A stretch of 64,000 nucleotides of DNA, taken from positions 124,001-188,000 of the forward strand of contig CAZRTJ010000003.1 of NCBI GenBank assembly GCA_964602985.1. Reading direction: 5' to 3'. Position 1 is the stretch's first letter, and every line of letters starts with the position of its first letter. The translations under genes and the position numbers were made by a program. Positions 53,029-61,562 of this stretch are shown here, piece after piece. Under the pieces are notes generated by a model. It saw only the letters and a program-made list of their open reading frames with translations, had not been told where the DNA came from and did no database searches. The DNA is from CAYZJB01 sp964602985 (GTDB lineage Bacteria > CLD3 > SB21).

Positions 53029-55008
53029 TTACATCCCGTTTAACGGCTTGTCCTGCTTTGGTAACGTGATTCGAACCTCCGTAGACTCCCCTTCCCTACT
53101 GGAAATGTCGAAAGTCCCGTCGTGTTCCTTCACAATGATATCGTAACTGATCGAGAGGCCCAACCCTGTACCCTCTCCCGGGGGCTTGGTCGTAAAAAAA
53201 GGATGCAGGACCCGCTCGATGACTGCATCCGAGACTCCGATCCCATTGTCTCGCAGTGTCATTTCGAATCGACTTCCGAGATTGCGCGTGCGGACCCATA
53301 ACTCCGGAAAGTAACCAGAGGGAGCCGATTTTCTCTTTTCATCGACTGCGTAACAGGCATTGTTCATCAGGTTGATCAGCACCCGACAGATGTCCTGAGA
53401 AATCACTTCCACCTCGCCAATCCCGTCGTCCAACTGTTTGGTGATGGCGGCGGCAAACCCCTCATGCCGGGCGCGGTACGAGTGGTACGCCAGGTCAACG
53501 TATTGCGCGACCAGAAGATTGATGTCCGTTGCCGATTTGGATGCCGGACCCGTCCGTGCATGCAGGAGCATGTTCTTCACAATGGCATCGGCACGCTCAC
53601 CGTGTTCCCTGATCTTCGACAAATTAGACTCGATGGTCGTCAAGAGTTCTGCGGACGGCCCTTCGAGCCCCCGACCCAAGCGCTGTTTGAATTCCTCGAG
53701 AAGTTCGACGGTAAGACTGGAAAAATTATCCACAAAGTTGAGGGGATTCTTGATCTCATGAGCAATTCCAGCGGCAAGCTGGCCCAAAGACGCCATCCTC
53801 TCCGCGCGCAACGATTGCGTTTGGGCTTCTGCGAGTTTGGCACGCAGTTCCGATTCAACAAGACGCGCTCTCTGCTGCATGCGGAAAATGCGAACGTTGG
53901 CATACTTGCGCTCGAGAATGTATCCGATGAGGACGACGAAAACCAAAACGCTCCATTTGAACAACATGAACGAGTACGGCAGGATCCGAAACCAGACAAG
54001 CACATCGTGCACTCCGGCCAGCCCAATCACGGCAATGGCCAGAAGAAATTCCCGAGATCGGTACTGACGTTGGTAATACAGAATTCCGATCATCGTAAAA
54101 ACGGTAAGGATCGACAGGATCAGCAGGCCGTGAAAGGGCCGAAGAAACCACGTAATGTGCACGGCCCCCGCTAACAGGAGAACTGCCGTCATGAGTACGT
54201 AGGCTGAATGCATGAGCCAGAGGACCATGAATCCAATCTTCCACCGTCCGCTGGCGTTATGCTGCAGAAACAATGTGAACGCCACGGGAATGAGAAACAG
54301 CGACAACACTTCGATGTGGTAACACGCCGAGGTCCATTGCGGAAACAACAACGTCCACAAATCTGCCGGCACCAGAACATAAACCCCACAGACCACCGAA
54401 AACATTCCAAAGGAGAGATAATTACGCCCGACTCGCTCCGTCGCAAAGATGAACACCGCGAATAAGCCCACCAGAGCCAGAAAAAAACCCACGATCACCT
54501 CAGGCAGACTCTCACGGAGAATCTTCAGGTGAAACGCTTCGTGCTCTCCAAATCGGATGGAGCGGCGCGGACCGATCTTGTCCGACCGATTAGAAAATAC
54601 CCGAATATAAATGTGACTTCCTCTTACATCGGACGGCAGAGGGATCACATGCGGACGATATCCGACAAAAGCATGGGAGGCCCCCTCTTGAGGAAAGGTC
54701 CCATACCGGCGGACGATCTGAGAGTCGACGTACACTTCAAATGCATCATGTATGTCGGCAATGTACAGGGCCGGGTCCCGGAAATCCCCGTGCGGACGCG
54801 GAAAGCGTAAAATCAGCCAGTCGCCTTGACGCTCACTCTGCAAACGCTTCATGGAAATTGTTTTCCATCGCGCATCAGGTATCTCCGTCCAACGAGGAGC
54901 ATTCTGCGCGTCAAAAGACACGTCCCCCCACACCGCTTCCACACTGCGAACAACGATTCCTTCGGATGGACTCTGGAAGAAGAGCAAAACGAACAGCGCT
55001 GACTGCAT
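53029..55008 (-). CDS. 7TMR-DISM sensor histidine kinase
   Basis: A 659-residue kinase: signal peptide (1-15), an extracellular 7TMR-DISMED2-type beta domain (about 20-165), seven membrane helices (172-365), a coiled coil, and a kinase core with LAAGIAHEIKNPLNF (His417), NLMNNACYAV, DNGIGV and GEGTGLGLS. Such receptors often bind sugars or related ligands. ATG 55008 gives a signal peptide and is preferred to an upstream TTG. The response-regulator/cyclase gene follows 38 bases downstream, so the pair is one signalling operon. Confidence 0.92.
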   Translation of the reverse strand: MQSALFVLLFFQSPSEGIVVRSVEAVWGDVSFDAQNAPRWTEIPDARWKTISMKRLQSERQGDWLILRFPRPHGDFRDPALYIADIHDAFEVYVDSQIVRRYGTFPQEGASHAFVGYRPHVIPLPSDVRGSHIYIRVFSNRSDKIGPRRSIRFGEHEAFHLKILRESLPEVIVGFFLALVGLFAVFIFATERVGRNYLSFGMFSVVCGVYVLVPADLWTLLFPQWTSACYHIEVLSLFLIPVAFTLFLQHNASGRWKIGFMVLWLMHSAYVLMTAVLLLAGAVHITWFLRPFHGLLILSILTVFTMIGILYYQRQYRSREFLLAIAVIGLAGVHDVLVWFRILPYSFMLFKWSVLVFVVLIGYILERKYANVRIFRMQQRARLVESELRAKLAEAQTQSLRAERMASLGQLAAGIAHEIKNPLNFVDNFSSLTVELLEEFKQRLGRGLEGPSAELLTTIESNLSKIREHGERADAIVKNMLLHARTGPASKSATDINLLVAQYVDLAYHSYRARHEGFAAAITKQLDDGIGEVEVISQDICRVLINLMNNACYAVDEKRKSAPSGYFPELWVRTRNLGSRFEMTLRDNGIGVSDAVIERVLHPFFTTKPPGEGTGLGLSISYDIIVKEHDGTFDISSREGESTEVRITLPKQDKPLNGM

Positions 55009-55038
55009 ACGATGGGCAACTCCGTCTCGGAGTGAAAC

Positions 55039-55067
55039 AAGGTAAAGCCAATTGATCGCGGATGCAA
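55039..55067 (-). promoter_or_regulatory. Candidate promoter of the 7TMR kinase/cyclase operon
   Basis: Minus-strand TTGCAT (55062-55067), 17 bases, TACCTT (55039-55044), about 30 bases before the ATG. Its -35 lies 20 bases from the divergent asd promoter's -35, so the two may be co-regulated. Confidence 0.5.
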
Positions 55068-55087
55068 TCGACAATTGCCGGTTCCTA

Positions 55088-55116
55088 TTGACACTCTACC
55101 CATCGCCGTCTATTTT
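55088..55116 (+). promoter_or_regulatory. asd promoter
   Basis: A perfect TTGACA (55088-55093), 17 bases and TATTTT (55111-55116), 26 bases before the asd ATG with AAGGA between. Confidence 0.7.
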
Positions 55117-55142
55117 GCAAATGAACTTTCAGAAGGATCCGA

Positions 55143-56192
55143 ATGAGCAAAATCCCTGTCACCATCCTCGGCGCGACCGGCACGGTCGGTCAGCGCCTTA
55201 TCCAACTTCTGGATCAGCACCCGTTCTTTGAGATCGCCTCGCTCGGCGCCTCTGAAAAGTCAGTCGGAAAACCCTACAGTGACATTGTCCAGTGGAAGCT
55301 GGACACCCCCATTCCCCGGGCGATTGCAAGCATGGTCGTCGCCGAATGCCGTCCCGGTATCGAAGGCCGCGTCGCCTTTTCCGGCCTCGATTCAGCGGTT
55401 GCCGGAACCATCGAAGCGGAATTTGCGAAGTCGGGTTACGCTGTCGTCAGCAACGCCAAAAACTACCGAATGGAGGCCGATGTCCCGCTGATCTATCCCG
55501 AAATCAATCCCGACCATTTGAAATTGATTCCCCTGCAGAAGCAAAATCGGACATGGTCCGGCTGCATCGTCACCAATTCCAATTGCTCCCTCATGGCGTT
55601 TCTTCCCGTGCTTCATGTGCTCGATCGGTCGTTCGGAGTCAGCGAAATGTCCGTCGTCACCCTTCAAGCCATCTCGGGAGCCGGATATCCCGGCGTGGCA
55701 TCTCTGGACATCGTCGGAAACGTCGTGCCCTTCATCAAAGACGAGGAAGAAAAAATTGAAACCGAGCCGCTGAAGATCCTCGGCCACCTGGAGAACGACC
55801 GTGTCGTGCCGTCTCCGATCCGCATCACGGCGTCGGTAAATCGCGTACCCGTCGTGGATGGACACCTGGCCAGCCTGTCGGTTCGTCTGAAGAGCAAACC
55901 TTCCACCGATGAACTGATCCATCATCTCGAATCATTCCGCGGCGTCCCACAGGACTTGGAGCTGCCGCTGGCGCCGAAGCAACCGATCCACGTCCATCGC
56001 GATCCGTCCCGCCCCCAGCCGCGGCTCGATGTCGGGCTGGACAAAGGCATGGCGGTTTCCGTCGGTCGAATCCGTCCGTGCAATGTCATGGACTACAAAA
56101 TGACCTGTCTGGTTCACAACACGATTCGCGGTGCCGCCGGAGCCGCCGTACTGAATGCAGAGCTGATGAAGGCACAGGGATGGATTCAATGA
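55143..56192 (+). CDS. asd: Aspartate-semialdehyde dehydrogenase, fungal/archaeal type
   Basis: Makes aspartate semialdehyde for lysine, threonine, methionine and diaminopimelate. The 349-residue protein has VTILGATGTVGQRLIQLL for NADP, the catalytic Cys in VTNSNCSLM, QAISGAGYPG and HVHRDPSRPQPR in the C-domain. This is the type found in archaea, fungi and Chlorobi rather than the E. coli type. It is monocistronic as far as seen, with a strong promoter 26 bases away. Confidence 0.96.
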   Translation: MSKIPVTILGATGTVGQRLIQLLDQHPFFEIASLGASEKSVGKPYSDIVQWKLDTPIPRAIASMVVAECRPGIEGRVAFSGLDSAVAGTIEAEFAKSGYAVVSNAKNYRMEADVPLIYPEINPDHLKLIPLQKQNRTWSGCIVTNSNCSLMAFLPVLHVLDRSFGVSEMSVVTLQAISGAGYPGVASLDIVGNVVPFIKDEEEKIETEPLKILGHLENDRVVPSPIRITASVNRVPVVDGHLASLSVRLKSKPSTDELIHHLESFRGVPQDLELPLAPKQPIHVHRDPSRPQPRLDVGLDKGMAVSVGRIRPCNVMDYKMTCLVHNTIRGAAGAAVLNAELMKAQGWIQ

Positions 56193-56220
56193 ACCGGGTT
56201 GATGAGCGTCCAAGGAAACC

Positions 56221-56249
56221 TTGTTTGTCTGACCGCAATTCGCTACTCT
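56221..56249 (+). promoter_or_regulatory. Candidate promoter of the 56275 gene
   Basis: TTGTTT (56221-56226), 17 bases, TACTCT (56244-56249), 25 bases before the ATG. The -10 is weak. Confidence 0.3.
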
Positions 56250-56274
56250 CCATCACCACGATACGGAGGAAACC

Positions 56275-56670
56275 ATGAATATTCTAATCGCAGGGATTTT
56301 GTTATTTGTCGGATCGGCGGCCGCGCAGGATTTATCCAAACTGGACGGAAACACGGCGACGTCCACGATCGAAAAAGTTTCTACGGAACGAGACGCTCAG
56401 TTTGCAAAAGAACGGGAAGCGCAGTTGGCCGGACTTCAGAAAGACGGAGTACAGATCATCAAGGGCGATGTCACGCTGAATGTGGCGGCTCCGACAAAAA
56501 TCGCCTTCGCGTGGGCAGTGACCGGCGGACAAAAAGCCGACAAATCCCGCGTCGACCGAAAACCGTTTGTCATCACCCTGTACCCGGCCAAGGATGCCAC
56601 CGGCAAAGAGGTTGCGCAGAAATGGGAAGTGAATTACAAAACCGGAACCGCCAAGGCCGTTGGGCAATAA
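56275..56670 (+). CDS. Hypothetical exported 131-residue protein
   Basis: A 131-residue protein with a clean signal peptide (MNILIAGILLFVGSAAAQ), then a charged helical stretch (STERDAQFAKEREAQLAG) and a basic beta-like C-half (KPFVITLYPAKDATGKEV). I do not recognise it. It has AGGAAACC before the ATG and a strong terminator after, so it looks like a real single-gene unit. Confidence 0.78.
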   Translation: MNILIAGILLFVGSAAAQDLSKLDGNTATSTIEKVSTERDAQFAKEREAQLAGLQKDGVQIIKGDVTLNVAAPTKIAFAWAVTGGQKADKSRVDRKPFVITLYPAKDATGKEVAQKWEVNYKTGTAKAVGQ

Positions 56671-56693
56671 GTCTGCACAGACAGGTAGTCATG

Positions 56694-56718
56694 AAGCCGC
56701 TCTCACGCGGCTTTTTTT
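56694..56718 (+). terminator. Rho-independent terminator after the 56275 gene
   Basis: AGCCGC/GCGGCT stem, six-base loop, then seven T. It abuts the stop codon of the convergent phosphatase gene. Confidence 0.9.
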
Positions 56719-57478
56719 ATTCCCTGCGCAGGCGGGATTTCCGAATACGATTTTTCTCTCCCGCAGGCAGGGAATATCGGTACTCCAGCAGCGCTCCTTC
56801 CCAATCCCCGTAGCCGGGATTCGGAAGAACAATAAATCGCGAACCGAATTCCGAGCGCAGACTGTCCGTCACGGTGAACCGATCCGCCACATTCTTGTTT
56901 TCAAACACGTCCGAGAAGTCGTTCAGATTGTCTCCCACTAGCGCGACGATCCGATATTTTTCGCGAACGATTTCTCGTCGGTCCTCTTTCCTCGACCCGG
57001 GTGTCTTGAGCAAGACATGGTCTACCCATGCCTGCGGAAATTTCAGATCGCGCAGGTTTCTTAATGTGGCGTCCTTAAGTTTGTCCGCGCGATTGCTGAT
57101 GTAAAAAATTGCAATACGATTCGAATCCGCCCATTTCAGGAATTCCAGTGCACCGGGAACCGCGATGGCCCGCGCCTCCTCTACCCACGCATCCCATCCG
57201 GACGGATAGGAGGCGCCGTCGAGAATCTGTCGCGCGGCGTAAGGAGAGTTGTCCAGAACCGTTTCGTCAATGTCCAGCACGACCGCTCGCGGACGGTCTG
57301 AAGAGACTCTCAGATCCTGCTCGAATTGCCATCGGGCAAGGGCGTACGCCTGGTAGCACAGAGCGCGATATTCCGCCGCTTTCTGTTGAAACAGGATCGC
57401 CATGACGTACTGATCGTTTTCCGTCGTTTGCGCCGCACCACCCGACACCACGCAGAGCCATAACCAGAGTTGCTTCAT
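56717..57478 (-). CDS. Class-C acid phosphatase, e(P4) type (HAD superfamily)
   Basis: A 253-residue exported phosphatase. After a signal peptide (to about 17) it has the class-C motif VVLDIDETVLDNSPY with the two catalytic Asp residues, then YISNRAD, KTPGSRKEDRR and VGDNLNDFSDVF, all HAD signature blocks. e(P4) of Haemophilus is an NAD-salvage 5'-nucleotidase lipoprotein; this one lacks an obvious lipobox, so periplasmic location is inferred. It stands alone between other units. Confidence 0.92.
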   Translation of the reverse strand: MKQLWLWLCVVSGGAAQTTENDQYVMAILFQQKAAEYRALCYQAYALARWQFEQDLRVSSDRPRAVVLDIDETVLDNSPYAARQILDGASYPSGWDAWVEEARAIAVPGALEFLKWADSNRIAIFYISNRADKLKDATLRNLRDLKFPQAWVDHVLLKTPGSRKEDRREIVREKYRIVALVGDNLNDFSDVFENKNVADRFTVTDSLRSEFGSRFIVLPNPGYGDWEGALLEYRYSLPAGEKNRIRKSRLRRE

Positions 57479-57584
57479 AGAGCCTTCTGCTTTTTCTTAT
57501 GCTTTTTGGATGAACACTGCGCGAAAGTAGAGGGTTTTGCTTCCTGGCGCAAGGAAATTGAACGAAGATGGAACGACAGACGTT

Positions 57585-58331
57585 CTACAGATGAAAGCTC
57601 TCTCGAAACGTCTTCGCCCGATGGCGGCTGACGGAAAATTCCGCGTCGCACCCTCGCAGCCGGACCTTGAACGCACCGTTGAACCAGGGCACGATTTCCA
57701 GGACATCGTCCCGATTGATCAGAGTCGATCGGTGGATGCGAAACCACTTTTCCTTCGGCAGACGAGCTTCCAACTCGTCCAGCGTGTACCGGACGTCATG
57801 CTTGACCTGTCCGGCATGCGCAAACGTCATGCTGTGCTCGGAATCAAACCAGCTGATTTCCGAAATGGGAATCAAACGGATTTTGGATCCATGGCGGACC
57901 GGCAGTTTGTCCAAACGGATTTCGTTCTTCTGTCTCCACGTCTCCTCCATCGCCTCACGACCTTCCCGGTTCAGCGCGCCTTTGCCGCGCACTCTGCGCA
58001 GGGCGTCCTGAAGCCGCTGGCCGTCATACGGTTTCAGCAGATAATCCACTGCATTGATTTCGAATGCGCGAACGGCAAACTGATCAAACGCAGTCGAAAA
58101 AATAACCGCCGGGGTCGTTTGGAGATGACGGAGCACGTCGAATCCCGACATTCCCGGCATCTGAATGTCCAAAATCACCACGTCGGGCCGCGTCTGCTCG
58201 ATGGCAACCACCGCGTCGGCGCCATTCGCTGCCTCCGCAACCACTTCCGAATCCGGAATTTCCTGCAGCAGTCGTTTCAACTTTTCGCGGGCGAGGCGTT
58301 CGTCGTCGACAATCGCGACTCTAAGATTCAT
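57585..58331 (-). CDS. LytTR-type response regulator
   Basis: A 248-residue DNA-binding regulator. The receiver has Asp9-Asp10 and phospho-acceptor Asp55 (VVILDIQMPG). The C-terminal LytTR domain (about 140-246) has WFDSEHSMTF, EKWFRIHRSTLINRDDV and FSVSRHRAKTF. It overlaps its kinase gene by 11 bases and is the last of four overlapped genes, so it is likely controlled by the TonB-receptor operon it belongs to. Confidence 0.95.
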   Translation of the reverse strand: MNLRVAIVDDERLAREKLKRLLQEIPDSEVVAEAANGADAVVAIEQTRPDVVILDIQMPGMSGFDVLRHLQTTPAVIFSTAFDQFAVRAFEINAVDYLLKPYDGQRLQDALRRVRGKGALNREGREAMEETWRQKNEIRLDKLPVRHGSKIRLIPISEISWFDSEHSMTFAHAGQVKHDVRYTLDELEARLPKEKWFRIHRSTLINRDDVLEIVPWFNGAFKVRLRGCDAEFSVSRHRAKTFRESFHL

Positions 58332-59391
58332 GGCGTCGGATGGCTTGTGGAAGCGTGATCGTGACCTGCATACCGTGCGGCCGGTGGGGAACCATCTCCA
58401 GCCGGGCCGAACCGCCGTACGTCTTTTCCAATCGATCTTTCACATTCTTTAAACCAATCCCGAGGCCGGACATCGGCCCTGTCCGCGTGCCGGTGTCGAT
58501 GACGTGGATCACCACATGCCCATTTTGCACCTGCGAGCGCACCGTCAGCGCGCCGCCCGACATCTCATCCGCCAATCCGTGTTTGATGGCATTTTCCACG
58601 ATCGGTTGCAGGATCAAACTCGGCACGCAGAATCCGAGCGTTCCGGGGTCAGCCTCCACCGAGACTTTCAATTTCTCTTCAAACCGAACCTGCTCGATGT
58701 CAAGATACGTCCGGATAAACTTCAGTTCCTCCTCGATCGTGACCGTGTCTTTGACGACCAGGACATACCGAAAAATATCCGACAGTTTCTGAACCATCTG
58801 CTCGGCCAGATTCGGATTCACAGCAATCAACGCCGAGATGCTGTTCAGCGTGTTAAATAAAAAATGAGGGTTGACCTGAGCCCGAAGTGCGCGCAATTCC
58901 GCGTTCACGGCGGCCTCGCGCGCGGCCGTAGCCTCACGTGTCTTCTGCAGCAATTCCCGGTATAACATCACGCCGTAAATCGAGATCGCCACCAGCAAGG
59001 TCACAATCAAGCCGATGAAGAATTGAAGGTACACGGATCGCCAATTGCCAAAAAAATCGAGACCGAGAACCCACCCGGAAAAGGTCAAAGAAAGATACGT
59101 GCCCACAATTCCTGCCAGGGCAAAGACGCACATGGCAATGGCGACCGTCTTGAACGACGTCGGCGTACCGCGCGGAATCAGACGCGCAACAAGCCAGGGC
59201 GCCAGTTCGCCGGGCACCACCCGCATGACCACGCCGAAAATGGCCGCGACCACGAGCGAATACCCATAGGCCGTCCATGTCCAGTCTTTCACGTAAAAAG
59301 AACCGAAAAGAAACGCCGCCGCCAGCGTGATCAATGTCATCACGACGAATTCCCGGACCCAGCGAATGGGTTTTGTGCAGGGCTGTATCAT
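58321..59391 (-). CDS. LytS-like sensor histidine kinase
   Basis: A 356-residue kinase with four membrane helices (about 17-32, 42-60, 83-108, 121-144), then a His_kinase domain (PF06580 type) with QVNPHFLFNTLNSIS (His176) and VENAIKHG, LGIGLKNVKDRL. No separate sensor domain is present, so signals probably come through the membrane region or a partner protein. Its ATG overlaps the stop of the TonB-receptor gene (ATGA), which makes that receptor a candidate partner. Confidence 0.94.
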   Translation of the reverse strand: MIQPCTKPIRWVREFVVMTLITLAAAFLFGSFYVKDWTWTAYGYSLVVAAIFGVVMRVVPGELAPWLVARLIPRGTPTSFKTVAIAMCVFALAGIVGTYLSLTFSGWVLGLDFFGNWRSVYLQFFIGLIVTLLVAISIYGVMLYRELLQKTREATAAREAAVNAELRALRAQVNPHFLFNTLNSISALIAVNPNLAEQMVQKLSDIFRYVLVVKDTVTIEEELKFIRTYLDIEQVRFEEKLKVSVEADPGTLGFCVPSLILQPIVENAIKHGLADEMSGGALTVRSQVQNGHVVIHVIDTGTRTGPMSGLGIGLKNVKDRLEKTYGGSARLEMVPHRPHGMQVTITLPQAIRRHES

Positions 59392-61562
59392 AGACTCAGG
59401 CTGAAGCCCGCGACAATCGTGCGATTGCCAAAGTAACTCAGAATTTTCTGTCGTTCGGAGAAGTCCGCCGAATAGGAATAATCCAACACGTTATGCGTAT
59501 TCAATGCGTTCATGACTTCAATATAGAGGACAAGATATTTGAGGTCACTGAAAAAGAAATATTTCGACAGTCGCGTGTCCAGCCGAACCAGCGGCGGCAG
59601 ACGGTCGCCGTATCGCGATCCGTACTGCGGAATCATGTTTCCACTCCCATCGTCGGTCCCGCCGAGGATCGGGGTGATCGGCCGGCCGCTCGCATAACGA
59701 AAGGTTGATGAACATTCAAAACCTTTTCCGAGGGCTGTCTTCTGGACAAGCTTCAGATTATGCGTGATGTCGTACGGCGTGGGACGGAGAGTCGCCACGT
59801 CCCATTCTTTTCGCCGTGTCCGGATCGCGCTGTACGAAATCCAACCACTCACCCGCTTCCATCGAAGTTTCCAGAAAACATCTGCGCCGTATGCAAAACC
59901 ACTCCCGTCGCTGGTCAGACGTCCGTCCGGATTTTCCAGAGGTAAATCGCGGTACCATTTGATGTATGCTTCTGTACGAAATTCCGTCGTCGACCGTTTT
60001 TGTTCAAACCCCATGACCAGGTGCTTTGCCTGCATGACTTTCAGCTGACCATCGCTGTACGCAGGGTCGTAGTATCTGGTTTCTGGAAATTGATGAAATG
60101 TCCCCGCGCCAAATCGCACGAACCGGTCCGCGGCGACTTCATGGACGACCCCACCCCGGACGTCGGCGGACGATCGGCGGGCGATCGCAGAATAATCATG
60201 TCGCACTCCGGTGAGAATCGTCCATCTGGCCGACAACCGTCGTTTCAATTCCACGTACGATCCCACAAGAAAACCACCGGACTTGCCGTCGATCTGCGCG
60301 CTGTCGGCGCCCGCGAAATATTCGCCTCTCCGTCGCGGCACGAGTTGACGGAATCGGAAATCGTCATGCCCGGCCTCCGCTCCGACTGCGATTCCGAAAT
60401 CCGGCGACACGTCCCACTGCAGGTCGGCTCGCCCTTTCGCATTTCGATCCCCGTCGTCCCCGAACCACGCACCGAACCGCCAGCGATTCGAGTACCGACT
60501 CGACGCCACGCTGGTTTTCACAAGGACGTTTTTCCGGATCAGATCGGACCACGTGAGCGCCACCACCTCATGCCCCGTCTCCAGCGAGTAGTCCTGACGC
60601 GCGGCCAGAATCGGAATCTCCAATTTCTGGTCATCGGAATTCAGGAGCGTCAGCAATTGAACGGTTCCGGTCGGAGAATAGGTGTAGGTCAGCAAACCCG
60701 TACCGGACGTCGATTGAGGATCTTCGATGACGTCCACCGTCTGCTTGTTCACGCGGAAGAGCAAGTCGGTGGAGGTGTGTTTGCCGTAAACCTGCACGTT
60801 CAGTTTTTCCGGTACGAGGTTTCGCCGTACCCCGAAGCCGCCCGAGACCAGATTAAGGTCCATTTGAATACGATTCTGTTCGACGCGCGATTCCGTCTCG
60901 ATATCGAGCACGCCGGACAACGCGTTGCCGTACTTCACGGAAAACGCTCCGCTGGAGAAGTACATTTTTTTCATGGTCGCCGTTTCGATCACCGAGAAGA
61001 GTCCGGTTCCGCTCGTGTTTTCCGAGCGATACGGATGCCGGAGCGTCGCGTGATTGATGAGAACAATCGTTTCGGACGGATGTCCTCCTCGGACGGGCAG
61101 ACCCGCGGATTCATCGGATTGCGTGATGCCCGGAAGCGCCTTGAGACTCTGAAAGACATCCGCGGCTCCGCCGGGAGTTGTGTACACATCGATCTTGGTC
61201 AGCGTTGCCTTCCCTTCACCGCCGACGTACGCGCTGGCTTCGACCTGGACTTCGGACAGCGCGATGGCCTTCTCGCGAAGGACAATCTTCAGCGGTTCGT
61301 ACACAGGCAGAACGATGGCCTTCTCGAACATCTCATAACCCAACATCGAGGCGACCAGTTTTCGTTCGCCTCCGCGGTTCGTGCGAATTTCGAATTGCCC
61401 TTGATCATCGGATACATCACCCGCAAAGTCTCCGTCTTTCAGGAAGACATTGACATAGGCCACAGCAGAATCTCTTTCGTCGACGACGCGTCCCCGGAAT
61501 TTCATCCCTTCCTGTGCCCACGAGGACGCCGCCAACAGACAAAGCCATATCCCTTTTCTCAC
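59388..61562 (-). CDS. TonB-dependent receptor with carboxypeptidase-regulatory-like domain
   Basis: A 724-residue receptor: signal peptide (to about 16), carboxypeptidase-regulatory-like domain (FRGRVVDERDSAVAYVNV, about 20-105), plug with VFQSLKALPGITQSDES and LPVRGGHPSETIVLIN, and a beta-barrel ending in VAGFSLSL. The GTG at 61562 overlaps the previous stop as GTGA. It has no N-terminal signalling (STN) domain of the FecA type, yet is cotranscribed with a LytS/LytTR pair. Confidence 0.92.
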   Translation of the reverse strand: MRKGIWLCLLAASSWAQEGMKFRGRVVDERDSAVAYVNVFLKDGDFAGDVSDDQGQFEIRTNRGGERKLVASMLGYEMFEKAIVLPVYEPLKIVLREKAIALSEVQVEASAYVGGEGKATLTKIDVYTTPGGAADVFQSLKALPGITQSDESAGLPVRGGHPSETIVLINHATLRHPYRSENTSGTGLFSVIETATMKKMYFSSGAFSVKYGNALSGVLDIETESRVEQNRIQMDLNLVSGGFGVRRNLVPEKLNVQVYGKHTSTDLLFRVNKQTVDVIEDPQSTSGTGLLTYTYSPTGTVQLLTLLNSDDQKLEIPILAARQDYSLETGHEVVALTWSDLIRKNVLVKTSVASSRYSNRWRFGAWFGDDGDRNAKGRADLQWDVSPDFGIAVGAEAGHDDFRFRQLVPRRRGEYFAGADSAQIDGKSGGFLVGSYVELKRRLSARWTILTGVRHDYSAIARRSSADVRGGVVHEVAADRFVRFGAGTFHQFPETRYYDPAYSDGQLKVMQAKHLVMGFEQKRSTTEFRTEAYIKWYRDLPLENPDGRLTSDGSGFAYGADVFWKLRWKRVSGWISYSAIRTRRKEWDVATLRPTPYDITHNLKLVQKTALGKGFECSSTFRYASGRPITPILGGTDDGSGNMIPQYGSRYGDRLPPLVRLDTRLSKYFFFSDLKYLVLYIEVMNALNTHNVLDYSYSADFSERQKILSYFGNRTIVAGFSLSL

